This document shows, one piece after another, positions 22,303-35,200 of a DNA stretch of 64,000 nt. The stretch covers positions 15,027,501 to 15,091,500 of the forward strand of contig CAMQGK010000327.1 of NCBI GenBank assembly GCA_947000775.1. Direction: 5' to 3'. This DNA comes from Pterois miles. Lineage: Eukaryota > Chordata > Actinopteri > Perciformes > Scorpaenidae. Position 1 is the stretch's first letter. Each line of letters opens with the position of its first letter. The notes below the pieces were generated by a model. The model was not told the origin of the DNA, did not search any database, and was given only the letters and a program-made list of their open reading frames with translations. The position numbers were made by a program, and so were the translations under genes.

Positions 22303-24737
22303 TTTAAGCACATCACATATCTTTGTTTGTTTAGGTTTTTGATTTGATGTTTTCGTATAAAGTATTACTCTCAGAATAACATGTTTGCTCTTATAGACTT
22401 TGTTATGGCGATTTAAAATTCACCACAAACAAAGAGGAAGCTGAAAAAACTGCAGCAGATGTTGTGGCTAACTTTATTCTGTTACTGTGAATGTAAGCAG
22501 TAGTTTTAATCCTGACTTGACAGCCAACATTAGTGGATTTATTTGAATGTTTGCATCCCTACGTCAACACATATTTTCAATTTGTGACGCAAAGACATTT
22601 CTAAGCCCACAAAAATAACACATCTCTTGCTTATAAGTACACCAGTAGGCTGATGGAAATGGTTCTTCTCAGTAGGGAGCTTGTATTTATGGTAAGTCTG
22701 ACATGACACAAATGCAGCATGCGACTTCATGAGTTGAGGAAACATGGTGATTGTATTGGTCCAAACCTGCAGAGAGCAAACTAGTGATTGATTTGTTGCA
22801 TTAGACACCACTATCTTTAAACTTAAAAATACGAGGAACTTATTTTGTGTAGATATTGGCGGTCCCGGTGGACAAAACTGGTAGTGTTACTGAGCACCAG
22901 AGTCCCTTTAGAAAACATGTCATTTTACTGTAGTAGGGTCTGACAGTCTGCCCAGCGCAGTCCTGGTTCTGGTTTCATCCTTCCCTCCAGCGGGCCCAGT
23001 AATACATCTTGGGCCTCCAGCAGCGTGATGTTGGTGTTGCTCGCAGCAGGAACTGGTGGAGCAGCTCCGTCTCTGATCGGAGGAGGAGCCGCTGCTGCCG
23101 GGTACGGAGCTCTCCAACTCCTGCTGGAGCTCTGAATGCAGGTCAAAGGCAGCAGAGAAGTTGAATCTGAGGCCTCGCTGGAGTCTGAGCTGAAGGTTTC
23201 TGGTGAATATGCATGATTTCAAGTGAATCATGAATCAGACCCAGTGGCACTGATTACAGGCAGTAAGAGTAACTACGGTATATAGAAATAGCCAATCTTC
23301 TTGCTGATGGTGTCATTAACGTATATAGAAGCATCAGTAGTAAACTGAGACTGTTTTGTGACCAGTTAAAAGTTCCTCAGAGTAACTTCAAGTGTGAAAC
23401 TACTGTGACTTCATCATTTAAAAGATATTCGGCTAGGCCGTAGGAATATTTTGAGTAGCCTTCCATCGCTCAGTTAGAGGAATAGGTTGCTTGTGTGATG
23501 TGTGAACATGAACCAGGTCTCTTAAAGCATCACTGTTGTATGACAGACTAGCATCAACCCTTTGCTTTTTATTTCCTATTTGGGTTATCTGTTTGTTTGA
23601 CATTGGGTTTTTTTGCCATTAGCACCAACCGGATGATGCTTGACCTCGCACTGTCCGGATGAGCTTCTCACCGCTCAATCTGAGAGCTGTAGAGCGAGGA
23701 GGACGATCCGTCGGAGACAACGCGTATGGCAATAAAAGCACAACACTAACCAACAACATTCAGTGTCCACTCAGCCAGTCTGCTGTTACACACAGGCTTT
23801 TTATTCTGTCATGATAGCGTCTGTCTGACATATAAAGCCCAGGATAGACAGACATGGCCAAAACAAGCTTCTCATTTTTATTTTCTACAGTGACATTACC
23901 AGCACTTACACTCTCTCCTCATTTGGACAAGACACTGCGTATATGGGATACACTGGCCCGTATTCTCTAACCTGGGATGTCCCTGAGAAAAACCTTTACC
24001 TTTACCACAAACATTGAATGAGACGTCATGTTTGTGCGAGCCACATAAGTGTGCATCCACACTAGTGATACTGGTGAATGCAAAGAATACCAAGAGCAGT
24101 TCAGCCATAGCTTATGTACACATAAAGGTGTGTACAAAGAGTGAATCATGCGCTCACGCTACATATATTCTATCCAATTTGCTATGATTAACATGTTATT
24201 AACATCTCTAATAACTGTGATTGTAATTATGATCAGAATTTGATTTTTTTAAAGCCGTACAGAGAGGTTAAGTCCCACCCCTTCAGGTGGACCAGCATGA
24301 GACTTTATTTCTAAAAATAAATTTAAATGGTAGTCAACTGGGAGAGAAATATTTTTTTGATCCCATTCAAATTGCACCATGAACCGCACATATTATGTTT
24401 GTCAATTTAAAACATAATTTTGAATGTCAATAAAGTTGCAGTTTGTTGTAAAACTGTTGAAGTATAATACTGTGAAAATACATCATCAGAAAGATGACAC
24501 ACCCATAAGTTGCCTAAGTGACGTCTCTGTCTCGCTGACATACTGACATGACCAACAAGTCTTTCTGTTCTTTCACTTCCTGGCTAATAAAAGACCAGTA
24601 GTCGCTGGATAAAACTCATCAGGTAACATAATGTTTCATTTGTGCGTGGTCAAAGCTGAGTTAACTAGCTAGCTAGTGTTGGTGATGTATGTTATGCCGA
24701 TGCTGGCCGATTATGATGAGAGCGTCGCACTGTAAAG
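22303..24737. other. intergenic DNA, no gene confirmed
   Basis: Mostly unique AT-rich DNA. The exception is the GC-rich patch at 22,925-23,231, listed separately. No splice-bounded exon could be argued. Confidence 0.5.
22925..23231 (-). other. GC-rich patch with two overlapping minus-strand open frames, unresolved
   Basis: Two frames of 73 and 103 codons overlap on the minus strand in a locally GC-rich segment. The shorter one contains a proline/alanine-rich stretch followed by a more protein-like segment (LLEAQDVLLGPLEGRM). I recognise neither. It could be an exon of an unknown or decayed gene, part of a non-coding transcript, or chance. I see no convincing initiation context or flanking splice signals. 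Confidence 0.2.
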
Positions 24738-24838
24738 GTTAGAGGGTGTTGTGTCCTATACAGATTATAAAACCCCCCTGAGGCAAATTTGGGATTTGAG
24801 ATTTTGGGCTATACAAGTAAAATTGACTTGACTTGACT
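24738..24838 (+). mobile_element. retroelement 3'-tail fragment with (TTGAC)n
   Basis: The segment with CTGAGGCAAATTTG, GATTTTGGGCTATACAA and a short TTGAC repeat is the typical 3' tail of a common teleost retroelement. A second, more diverged copy lies on the same strand at 26,444-26,532. Confidence 0.65.
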
Positions 24839-25981
24839 GAGCTGTTTCACACACAAACTTACAACAAAGTGTGACTTTCTTGTCATGCAAAATGATGATT
24901 TGTCTGTCACCGTTGACTACTGTTCATATTTTTTCTGAAATATGGTCCCATGGGGTCCACCAGAAGGGGCGGGTTTCACGTCTCTGTTGCTGTATGCACA
25001 GTACTACTTCCTTTGCCCTCGTCTTCCACATATTCCTCCTCTTCTGTCTCCTGCCATGTATCCTATATCATCGCCTCACTCATTTGCTTTCTTTTCCCCT
25101 TCATGTCTTCTCTACTCAAACACCCTCTCCTCATGTGCTCTTACATACTTCTCCTCTCCGTCACAGACACTGCAGCTTATGTGGTGAAGGCATACAGTTC
25201 ATCATCAACTCAGAGATACAGTGGTGCCATTTGTTGTCATTCTGTCCTTCTCTCTGTTCTTTCTCTCCGTTCATTTGTTCTCCTGATTCTTTGTGAGGAT
25301 TTCTTCATTTCTCTTTGGGATACATGAGCCAGGTGAAGCTCAGTTTACAAGGTTAAGGCAAATGAGGGGATCAGAGCTGAATGGGCGAGAAGTGGGAAAG
25401 AGATTGCAATGCGTCCTATTGGATTTCAGGGCTGAGCCCACACTAGTGTGTGATTCAGTGGACTACACCAGCAAGAGAGGAACGGAGAGTTTCAATATGC
25501 ATACTGTACATTCACATTATATATCTCTATTGGTATATCTCTTCTAAGCTTCACATACTAAAATGTATAATGTTGTTCAGCAGAGGCTGCTGGTGGATGG
25601 TGTAGTCAAAGTGGTCTTCTATGAAATTGTTTATGATTATCCTACTTACAATAGTAATGATGGTTATTTTGACATAAATGCACTAATGTTTGCAAAGACT
25701 CTGGGTTTCACAGAGAAAATTGCCAAAGCCCATTTCCTGAATTTTTGGCTCAGGCCGTCCACAAATATCACAAATACAATTCTGCAGCATTTGTGGAAAA
25801 GGCTGCATGTGTAGGAACACGTTTGTGTCCTTGTTCATTGTAGCTCTGTCTGTCTGTCCATCCCTTCCTTTTCCTTTCTTCCTCCCTCCCTCTATCTCGC
25901 TCTCTCTTTCCACACTACTGGGTTTTAATCACTGCTGTAATTGGCAACTCCCCGCTGTGCATGTGCACATGCTCACGCGCG

Positions 25982-25982
<1 letters not shown>
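24839..25982. other. intergenic DNA, no gene recognised
   Basis: A pyrimidine-rich segment (25,000-25,300) opens several overlapping frames of 80-141 codons in different phases. They are Ser/Leu/Cys-rich and composition-driven, so I do not call them genes. Confidence 0.55.

Positions 25983-26018
<36 letters not shown>
25983..26018. repeat. (CA)n microsatellite
   Basis: 18 CA units, 42 bp upstream of a long TG tract of opposite sense. Confidence 0.97.
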
Positions 26019-26019
<1 letters not shown>

Positions 26020-26054
26020 TGCCAGAGGGATTTGCAGCAGTTAGGCAGAGCGTA

Positions 26055-26060
<6 letters not shown>

Positions 26061-26129
<69 letters not shown>
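26061..26129. repeat. (TG)n microsatellite
   Basis: About 34 TG units, able to pair with the CA tract at 25,983-26,018. Frames through here encode only Cys-Val repeats. Confidence 0.97.
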
Positions 26130-26130
<1 letters not shown>

Positions 26131-26443
26131 GTGGGGGCAGGAGAGCGAGATATGGAGAGATAAGGATAATGAAAGAAGGAGAGTTTCAGAACTGCAGGCC
26201 AACTCACCAACTCAACAATCTGTCTGCTGTGAAGCACTGTGAGGAAGAGGAGCTGTGCAGCCAAACCGTAATTATCTGAGAGAATAAAGACATGGCTCAA
26301 GATTTATTACAGAACAAAACACTGTGTTGGAGTTACTGGAGAACCTGATGCTGCCTCAGCTTAGTCAAATTAATAATGAGCCTTGTCATAAAGAAAGTAT
26401 GCCGCACACTGTTTATATAGGAACCGATACTTCAGGGTCTGAT

Positions 26444-26532
26444 GATAGAGGGTGTCGGTGTGCTGTACAGATTGTGAAGTGCCTTGAGGCAAATTTGTGA
26501 TATTCGGCTATATAGATAAAAACTGACTTGAT
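26444..26532 (+). mobile_element. retroelement 3'-tail fragment, second copy
   Basis: Shares TGTACAGATTGT, CTTGAGGCAAATTTGTGAT and GGCTATATAGATAAAA motifs with 24,738-24,838. It is more diverged and lacks the pentamer expansion. Confidence 0.6.
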
Positions 26533-28798
26533 TAATAGATCACTATAAGGGCAGCAATCTATCACAGATTAACAAATAAATAATTAGATTACTCAGAGCA
26601 GAATTTCCTACATATTTTCCTTGTTTGCACCAAGTGAAATATTCAATGACTACTTCTCAACCCAGCTCAACTTTATATACTGTACTTTTACACTGGAGCA
26701 CTTAGAAGTCAGTTCAAGTTGGCACTTTAAGCCTCAGTGAACATAATAACTTTGTGTTGGTTTTGTTAGCTTATGGCACATAATAAGGCCTCCTCAAAAG
26801 GACCATATTGTAGATTTGTTTCCCTTGACTTGATTTTTTTTTTTTTTTTTTTACTGCCAAAAAAAATGCTAGTGAATAAAGACAAGAAGACTCATTTACA
26901 CCAACTCACAGTCATAAGTGCTGCACTGATTAGCACTCATGGAGTGCTACAATTATGAATGACTTCTCAACTTTGCATTGTAAAATCAAGTGAAAAGCAA
27001 ATAAACATTAAAAATGAAGTGTCTTCCTAGTTAGAAGTCGCTATTTGGCCCTGATTCTGGATGAGTGTTATTCATAGTACTACAACTATTTAATAAATAC
27101 AGAAACATCTGACTTGGTACACCATATCAAAACACTTGGATCATGTGGATTGTGAATAATAGAAATATATTTCATATTGATCATATTTGATATACGTGAT
27201 TAGACAATTCCAGATGTTCGTCTAGCAGAGGTGCACATTGTGACCCACCTTGGCTCCACCTTGGAAGAATGGCTGCATTGATTTCCAGTGTTTTTACATG
27301 CAGAAGAGTCCTAGTGGGTCATTGCAAGATATGTTACATAGAAAATACATGTTTAAACTCAGTTTGCAGTGACAGCTGTAATTATTTAGAGGGCAACTGA
27401 AAGACTACAGGAGAGATGGTGTCTTAGTTTTGGAAGTTATTGAATATAATCATACATAAATTAATTGCTTTAAAATGACATCAAAAGTGCCTGCTACAGT
27501 CATTGTAGAGAGCAGGAGCGCCTGACGTTTTCAGGTCTGTCTGTATCGGTGTGAACCTGCACCCTATACTCCTCGAGCAACTTCACAACCACAAAACATA
27601 GCGGCAATTAAAAATTAAGGGAACTGTTGATTGGTTTTTTTCCTCAAGAAAAATGCTTCGTTGCTCTTTACACCTAAACTCATTATAGACGTGTCCAGGG
27701 GACCCACCCTGTTTTAGTCTACATTGTGAACAACAAATCTGTTTTGAAATCGGCAGGACGAGAGCTTGTTAACCAGCGGCTCTATTTAGTGAAGATGAGT
27801 ATTGGACAAAGGTAAATTCTAATGTTATTGTGATGTGTTCAAATGTAGTGTTGTCAAATGTAGTTTTTGATGAGAAACGAATAAATCCAGGTGTTTGAAG
27901 GAGATGTTTTCACAGCAAAATAAAACTGAGAATAGAGGGGGAATTATGTTGAAGTACGTGGGATTTATTGTTATACTTTCTTCTCGAGAACTGTGGAATT
28001 TCACTGTTATTGGTATCGACTACTACATTTCTGGTATCGTGACTTCCCGAGTTAGGCCTGTGAGAACTGGAAAAACAGGTGGTTAAAAATTTTGGTGCCC
28101 CTAAATGATGTGCTGCTGCACCAAAATTACAAAGTTAGGTGCATCAATGCAACCAGTGTAAAAAGTCAGTCTGGAGCCCCAGAGAGTCAAATCACTTAGA
28201 GTAAAGTAAACAGCTTTGAGATCAGTATATGCACAGAGGTGGGCACAATAACTGCAACACCTGTACATTATTCAGTAATGTAATCCAATGCAATGCAACA
28301 AAAGAAAACCGAGGCCTTGGCTGTGAATTTTATGAACTAATTTACTGTTGCGGCTTTATCAGAGATGCCTTAATTAGTGATTTTGAGGCTGTAGTTTGTT
28401 GTGTTGTTGCCAGCTCTGTGTATTGGATAGAAGTCCATATTCCCAGCCCACCACACACTGTTCCTCCCCATCAAATCATCACAAATCAGTCAATGCTGAA
28501 ATTAGCCTTTCATGACAAAAGCTTATGCAGTGTGTTGAGAATTAATACACAGAACAGCAACACAAGCTGAAATACAGCAGAAGACGTACACAGCGAAATG
28601 TTTCCACAAAGAAAATTGAGCAGGATGAATGAGTTTCATTAATGAAAAGAGTTTGTGCTGAATATATTGAGGCTTGTTGGACTAGCAGTTGCCCCCACTG
28701 TGAGAACCATGTGACAATGGCCATGCTAAACCCAATGCTAAAGAATCCCGGCTTTATGGTTATCATGGCACATTGGCCGCAAAAGGAAAGTTTCATGC

Positions 28799-28800
<2 letters not shown>
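26533..28800. other. intergenic DNA, no gene recognised
   Basis: Unique non-coding DNA with a T run at 26,836-26,852. The 113-codon frame at 28,229-28,570 is unrecognised and has no supporting context. Confidence 0.5.

Positions 28801-28859
<59 letters not shown>
28801..28859. repeat. (TG)n microsatellite
   Basis: About 29 uninterrupted TG units. Confidence 0.97.
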
Positions 28860-28860
<1 letters not shown>

Positions 28861-30780
28861 TTTTATGTGGGTCACCCCACCATGTCTAATGGCCCCTTGC
28901 TGTGTGCAGCGTCCTGTGCTGAGCTGCTCCCTGCTGTCACACTCGCACACACAAACAAACGCGTACACGCAGCGGGGGAGATTTTTGGGTGTCCCTCGCC
29001 ATTAATACCCTCAACAATACGCCACCACACCACTGCATCTGTTGCTCCTGTTCTCAAAGTTGAAAGTTGGTCAGTGAAGTGCTAGCATGCCTCTGCTCTC
29101 TCTTTTTTAGATGCTGTCCTCTTTCCTCATCACCTCCTCTCTCACTCTCTCCTCTACTTTGTCTTGCTTTCTCACCCTACACCAAAGACGGGTGACTGTT
29201 TTACCACTTTTCTCTTCATTTAGGTTTCTGTTTCTTTATTTTACCCGAAGTTGACTATGACGGGATTTTAAGGATTAGCTGATGATCCATTCTTTATGTT
29301 TTGTCTGTGTCAAATAGAGGTGAAGGCCCTCTGCAGGCCTCCATCACACAGACAGTGTCTGGCAAACTACTAGCAATTGCCTCAAACAGGTGAGCATCTG
29401 CACCACACACACATTTAAAACACCACTCTGACTTGTGTTATGTATACTTCTCTTAGGGTTTTGCAATGCATCAATTAGTGCATTGTAGTACAATCATTTG
29501 ATATATTTGTATTGTTGTATGATGGAGGAAATGTATCCGTATTAGTACTTTATCATGAAACAGCTTGTTATTTAGCATTTAGTATTGTTATTTAGTAGCT
29601 AACACCAAGCTGACAAATGTAATCAGGGTATCACTATGTCTTACAGAGACAACAGTCAGCTAATGCCTTAAATTGTAATGGTATAGGTGTGTTGTGTTAG
29701 TAGGATCACTATTACTAGTCAGGTGGAGGGAGATTTTATGTACATGTCTAAATGTATTCTGGCTGAATGTGTGTTGTTTCCCTCCAAAGACTCCAGTGTT
29801 TTTAGTTTCCTCTGTGTGTCTATCTAGGCAGTAACCACACAGTAGGGAAGAAAAAGATCGTCATTAAAATTCTAGCGTTGCAATTATATTTACAACCAGC
29901 ATTGTTGAATAGTCTAAGCAAAGGAGAGGAGAGGAGAGGAGGGAGAGGAGAGGAGGGGGATGGATGAGGTACAGAGTGAGAAAGGGGGAAGGAAAGAAGA
30001 GCCAGATGCTGAAAATTCAGATTACTACAGCTAGAACCTGCCCATCCCCACTGTACACCTGAAACACACACAGTCACACGAGGGCGTCAACAAAATGCGT
30101 GAAGAAAACATGCATGCAGTGTGAACATTCATGTAGACAAACCTGCTGCATGCATACTCAAAAGTAAAATTGCATGAAGCATCTGTACATGTGCTTCACA
30201 CTCCAAAACATAGCATGCATATTTACTTCGATCCATAAGGCACTGAAACACACTCATACACACACATACACACACACTGACTAAATCTGAGCCACAGAGA
30301 AGCCAGCTACGTCAGTATATTTTCACACTGCGGTAGCGTCTCTTTGTCTGCCTGTCGGCCAGCCAGCTGTAAGATGGAGGGCGAGAAATATGCTTTTAGT
30401 GGACGGCTTCGTAAGACAGAAGACACGGCTTTGTCATTTTTGTTTCTATGTGGCATTGTTGTGATATTGATTTCCGTAACACCATTATTTCAGTTTGGCG
30501 TTTGGTGTTTTTTTTTTTCTTTCCATCAGTGTGTTTGTGTCTGATTATTTGTATGGCAGTCAGGAGGGTGTATGCGTGTTTTCATGTCAAAAAATGCGTT
30601 GAGCACACTTACTGGTTCTGCATTTCACAGTTTCGTATGATTGAGATCTGTGTCCATATGTGTCCACACAAACATGCTAACACGTACCCGGTGCGTGTTA
30701 AAATATTTGTGTGCACATTATTAGTGGGGGATAGTGACCTTCTGTCCACCTGTCCGTGGCATCAGCTGTTGTTTGTGTTG

Positions 30781-30781
<1 letters not shown>
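28860..30781. other. intergenic DNA, no gene recognised
   Basis: Includes a purine-rich GGAGA patch at 29,922-29,960 and short CA clusters near 30,245-30,280. Open frames are short or composition-driven. Confidence 0.5.

Positions 30782-30813
<32 letters not shown>
30782..30813. repeat. (CA)n microsatellite
   Basis: 16 uninterrupted CA units. Confidence 0.96.
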
Positions 30814-30817
<4 letters not shown>

Positions 30818-31605
30818 TACAGAGCAGGGGTAATTTGGTCCAATCCCGTCCTTGTTGAAAAGGAGAACTACAAGCAGCCTGGCAGTTGCTATGTGGGGAG
30901 CATGCACAGACAATACACACACATACCAACAATATAATGCATCCCAATACCACAGCCCTGCTGCAACACATGCCACCTTTGTAAAGCTTACAGTATTTTT
31001 CTTGTTTTGCTTTTGCTAATTTTTGTATTTTGTAGAATGTGCAGTGAGGTGTCATAATAGCTATCCATCTCCACTGTGGGGCTCCCATATATATATGTGA
31101 GCATATAAAAGACAATGTATGATCGTTGCTAGTTTGTGTCATCAGTTGTACTCTACTTTCATTTTAAAGCTAGCCCCAACTACTTGACCCACCTCAACAA
31201 ATCGACAGCAATGTCACAACCGCGTTAGATGCAAATACAATAAGTGTTTTCCTGCAAACCCCTCTTTAAAAACCAGCACAGCAGCGTAAAGGGGTAGGCT
31301 TTTTACCCAGCACCAGCACGACAGTCATTGTTTTGTGCAGCTGACAGTCATGCACTGCCTAGAGAGAAAGCCACTTCAAGGGGAAAGCATCGATATGTAA
31401 CACACACGGGCACAAAATGAAACCCCAGAAATGCATGGCGAGGCAGAGTGAGACACAGAGCCGTAGAGAATGATTCAGATGTATAGAAGGCCTCAGCGAG
31501 AGAAGGTTTGCCATTGTGTGATAAAACACAAACACAGATGCATTTAGGCTTTGATTTCAGGTTGCTTTTCACTGCTGGCAGTGGGAGCTGTCCTAAAGAA
31601 ACAAC

Positions 31606-31608
<3 letters not shown>
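30814..31608. other. intergenic DNA, no gene recognised
   Basis: Unique non-coding DNA between two CA tracts, with no supported feature. Confidence 0.5.

Positions 31609-31652
<44 letters not shown>
31609..31652. repeat. (CA)n microsatellite
   Basis: 22 uninterrupted CA units. Confidence 0.97.
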
Positions 31653-31654
<2 letters not shown>

Positions 31655-32227
31655 ATGGACCGGACTGATAGGATTAGCGACTGGTGCTATAGTCACCCTC
31701 TCGCTCTCTTTCTCTTCCTCTCTCACCCCCTCTATCTCTCGAGCCTGCCAAGCCTTGATTATTCACAAGGTTAGTTCCTGATTGCCTATAGCAGTAGCAC
31801 ACACAGGTTCATTATCCCTCCACCTCTTTTCCTCTCCCTCTCGCTCTCGGTCCGTCTTGCAGTATGTTAATGCACGACGGTTGAGAGAAAAGGTTTGACT
31901 CAAAAAAATAATTTTTACAGGCTCACAAAAGATCCACCGAAACAGTGCGTGGCTGAAATGTTATATTTTCTTTGCCTTTTTCGTTTTGCAAAATTATTTT
32001 TTTAACAATTCAAGCAAAATAGAGTTCCTCGTCAATACAATTTTCAAATATTTCTATCACTATTGTATTTCTGTTCCTGCAGTCTTCCCTTATTTTGCAT
32101 TTAGCCGAAACACTTAATCACGCTTTTGATGTGATAATTAGGGAATTCGATTGAGGATAAAGAGAATGATTTTATTGTTAAAATAATTTAAACATTTATT
32201 CATCCTCCTTTAGAAAAAAAATCTAAG

Positions 32228-32228
<1 letters not shown>

Positions 32229-32274
<46 letters not shown>
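32229..32274. repeat. (ATCT)n microsatellite
   Basis: About 11 ATCT units, the same motif as the tract at 35-96. Confidence 0.97.
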
Positions 32275-35200
32275 TTATAATAAGACACATTTTTAGATTT
32301 AATTTTATATTATCAGTGGTCTGGGTTGGCTCCAGATCCCCAGAATATTATTTATGTATTTAAGGATTGATGTCAGCTGTCAATTATCTTAAAAATAATT
32401 CAGCAGAGCTGGAGGCAGGCAGGTTTTGTAGACTACTGATGACACTGAATGTGTATGTGTGGTGGAGGATATCAGTGCTGCTGCAGCAGGCTTCAAAAGG
32501 TAGCCGTCAGCCAGTCCTCCACTGTCACACACAGGCTGCCGATATAAAACCTCCACCAGCAGCTCAGATAAAAATACAACATAGGAGGAATGATTTTGGT
32601 TGATACCTAAACTAAAATTTCTTCTTTTTTTTTTTTTCCGAAACACATTTCTTTGGGAGAGTAACTGTCCTGATATTTTGTTACAGATATTCTAACAACG
32701 ACTGACGCTTTATTTATTTTGTTCCTCATTTGTTGTCAGGATATGGAAAGAGTGTTAGTTTTTCCCCTCTGTCCGTGGGACAATGTCCCCATTCTGAGGA
32801 GAGTGCGAGTGTAGTGTTGACACATGTTAGTGCTGGCTGATTAGTCCACACATAAAGGAACACGCAGCTCCTCCATCACTATTCAGCCATTTTGTCTCCC
32901 TGTCTGAGTGGATGTATGTGTGTGTGTGAGGCTTTTGTTAAGGTAATGCAGAGGAGAGGGAGAAAGAGCGAGGGAGAAGACACCGTGAAAAATTACACAG
33001 ACCACAGCCGAGTCCCGATGATCCACGGATGCTTTTTCCCTTTAATGTCTGTACATCAGAATCAAACAGTTTCAGTCATTTTCACCTGAAAAGTCCTGAT
33101 TTTATAATAACAGGGAAACACTTGAGATAAAATGTTTTTAGTGATAAACTGGTAGGAAGGTGTTGTGTGGCTCTGTTGTCTATTGTTTCTTAAGTGGATT
33201 AACAGAGTGGTCAGTGAGACAGACAGCCAAAGTGGCAACCATAACCGTTGTTTACAAGCTTGTGCCGCCTCTGTCGCTTCACATTTTCATACGATACTGA
33301 TTTGTTTTCTTAGACTTTCCCACATTAGCGGGGTGGAGTTTGTGCAAAATCGTTGTGTAATCTTTTGATAAAAGCATAAAAGTTGACACACTCACATCCC
33401 ACATATTTACAGACTTTTTGTACATTTAAAGCTTCCTCAAAATTACTGCATGTAGTCAGATCTAATCCTATAGATTTTACTGTGATGTACTATTATTTCA
33501 ACAATCCCAAATTCATCAAAAAAAAAAAAAAAACAAATTCAGGGTTTTTGATTTGGTGTTACTGCACCTTTCTGCATTTTATATTTTCAAATTAAATTGT
33601 TATTGTAAAACGTCACAAAAAAACTATATTTTGAATATCCTCATACCACCAAGCTTCACAATCTCATTTTGATGAACCCATTTCCAGTAATGTACAGTAT
33701 TGCTAAATATGTCATAACATTAACATTTTATTTGATGCAGGATGAACAACCGCTTCACCTGTCCAAATCTTAGCTAAGGTGCTGGAAACATAAATGAGTC
33801 CAAAAGATGAAAGAAAATATTTCTGCTCACTTAGATCTATGCAGTATTTCACACTAAGCTTTCAGTCTGTCAGACCTTCATCAGCGCATACAGAACATTT
33901 TATTTGATATAATAGGGAGATATGTAAAAATGTATAGATATTAGTCATAATGTTCAAGGCAGACTCATCCAGTAATCCATAACAGGCACAAAGCGATTAT
34001 TTCTTAAACAACAGTTTATTCATATCAGCATAGTTTCACAACTATTCAGGCTAAACTAAATGTCATGGAAAAATACAAATTTCCATTAAAACAGATAAAT
34101 GTCACAGCATTAAAATCAGATTCTTCTCACAACATGATTAATATTTTACGCAATTTCTCAAATTTCGCAGACTATAATATTCAAATCTTTTGCAACATTA
34201 ACACACATGTTGTGTGTTGTGAATACGTTAAAAGATGGTAAACGGCTGATCATAAGTATAAATATTAGCTATATTTAGTCTAAGATGTATTAGATAATTG
34301 ACAGAGGTATTTCAGTCTGAACTAAACACAACCTTCTGATTTAATTGAATAATAGTAATGTTTATGTATATTATGTAATAATAATACTAATTATTGTTAT
34401 TATTATTGCATAGATAGGTTAGGATGATTAATTACATCATTGATTATTTTTCAAATTTTTGGAGAGAATAAAAACAAATAAATGGTGTTTAATAAGTAGA
34501 TGTTACGTGTTTGAACAGCATAGCTCCCCCTCTGGCTTTCAGGTGGTTTAACATCATAAATGCACCTCTTTCGATAAATCCAGTTTGTGTGCGAAGTCAA
34601 ATTTATGTTGTGATGGTAAATTGTGGTCATTCTTATTTTTTTCAATCGTTTTTATTCAAACGTTGTAATGCAGAAGAGCATTGTTTCAGCTACACAGCAT
34701 ATAATCAGTATTTATTCATTTAATAGTAGTATTTTTGCTCTTTCCCCAAGTCCATTTTATTCTTGTTGACATTATCACACATACGTTTCTAGAAAATCAA
34801 ACACTGAGCAACCATCTAAAATATTATCACCTCTAACTTGGTTATTTCTGTTTAGAAAAAAGTCATAAAAAGTGCACAACTGTAGATATATTAAGAGCCA
34901 GAAAGCAATAGCGTTATATCGGACTGTTCATAGTGATCGAAATTAAAATCATTTTAATTGAAGCTTCTTTCATATTTATCATCGTGCTGCATATGTCTCA
35001 TCTCTGCAGATAATACTCACATCTCTCAGATATATTATCATGCTCCGTATTTCTTATCTCTACAGGTAATACATACGTCTATATGTATACACTTAACCTT
35101 GCCTATAATAGACCTGGTTGATAAGATTTCTATAGTTTCTCAAGTGCTGTGAATTAGATGACGGCGTGATTTACCTTCAAGGCCTTGAAGTCGTTTCAAG

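Noticed and set aside
24871..25327. Overlapping open frames up to 141 codons on plus
   Set aside because: They sit in a pyrimidine-rich stretch, overlap in several phases, are Ser/Leu/Cys-rich and match no family. They are composition artefacts.
25807..26300. Open frames of 112-123 codons on both strands
   Set aside because: Most of each translation is Thr-His or Cys-Val dipeptide from CA/TG microsatellites.
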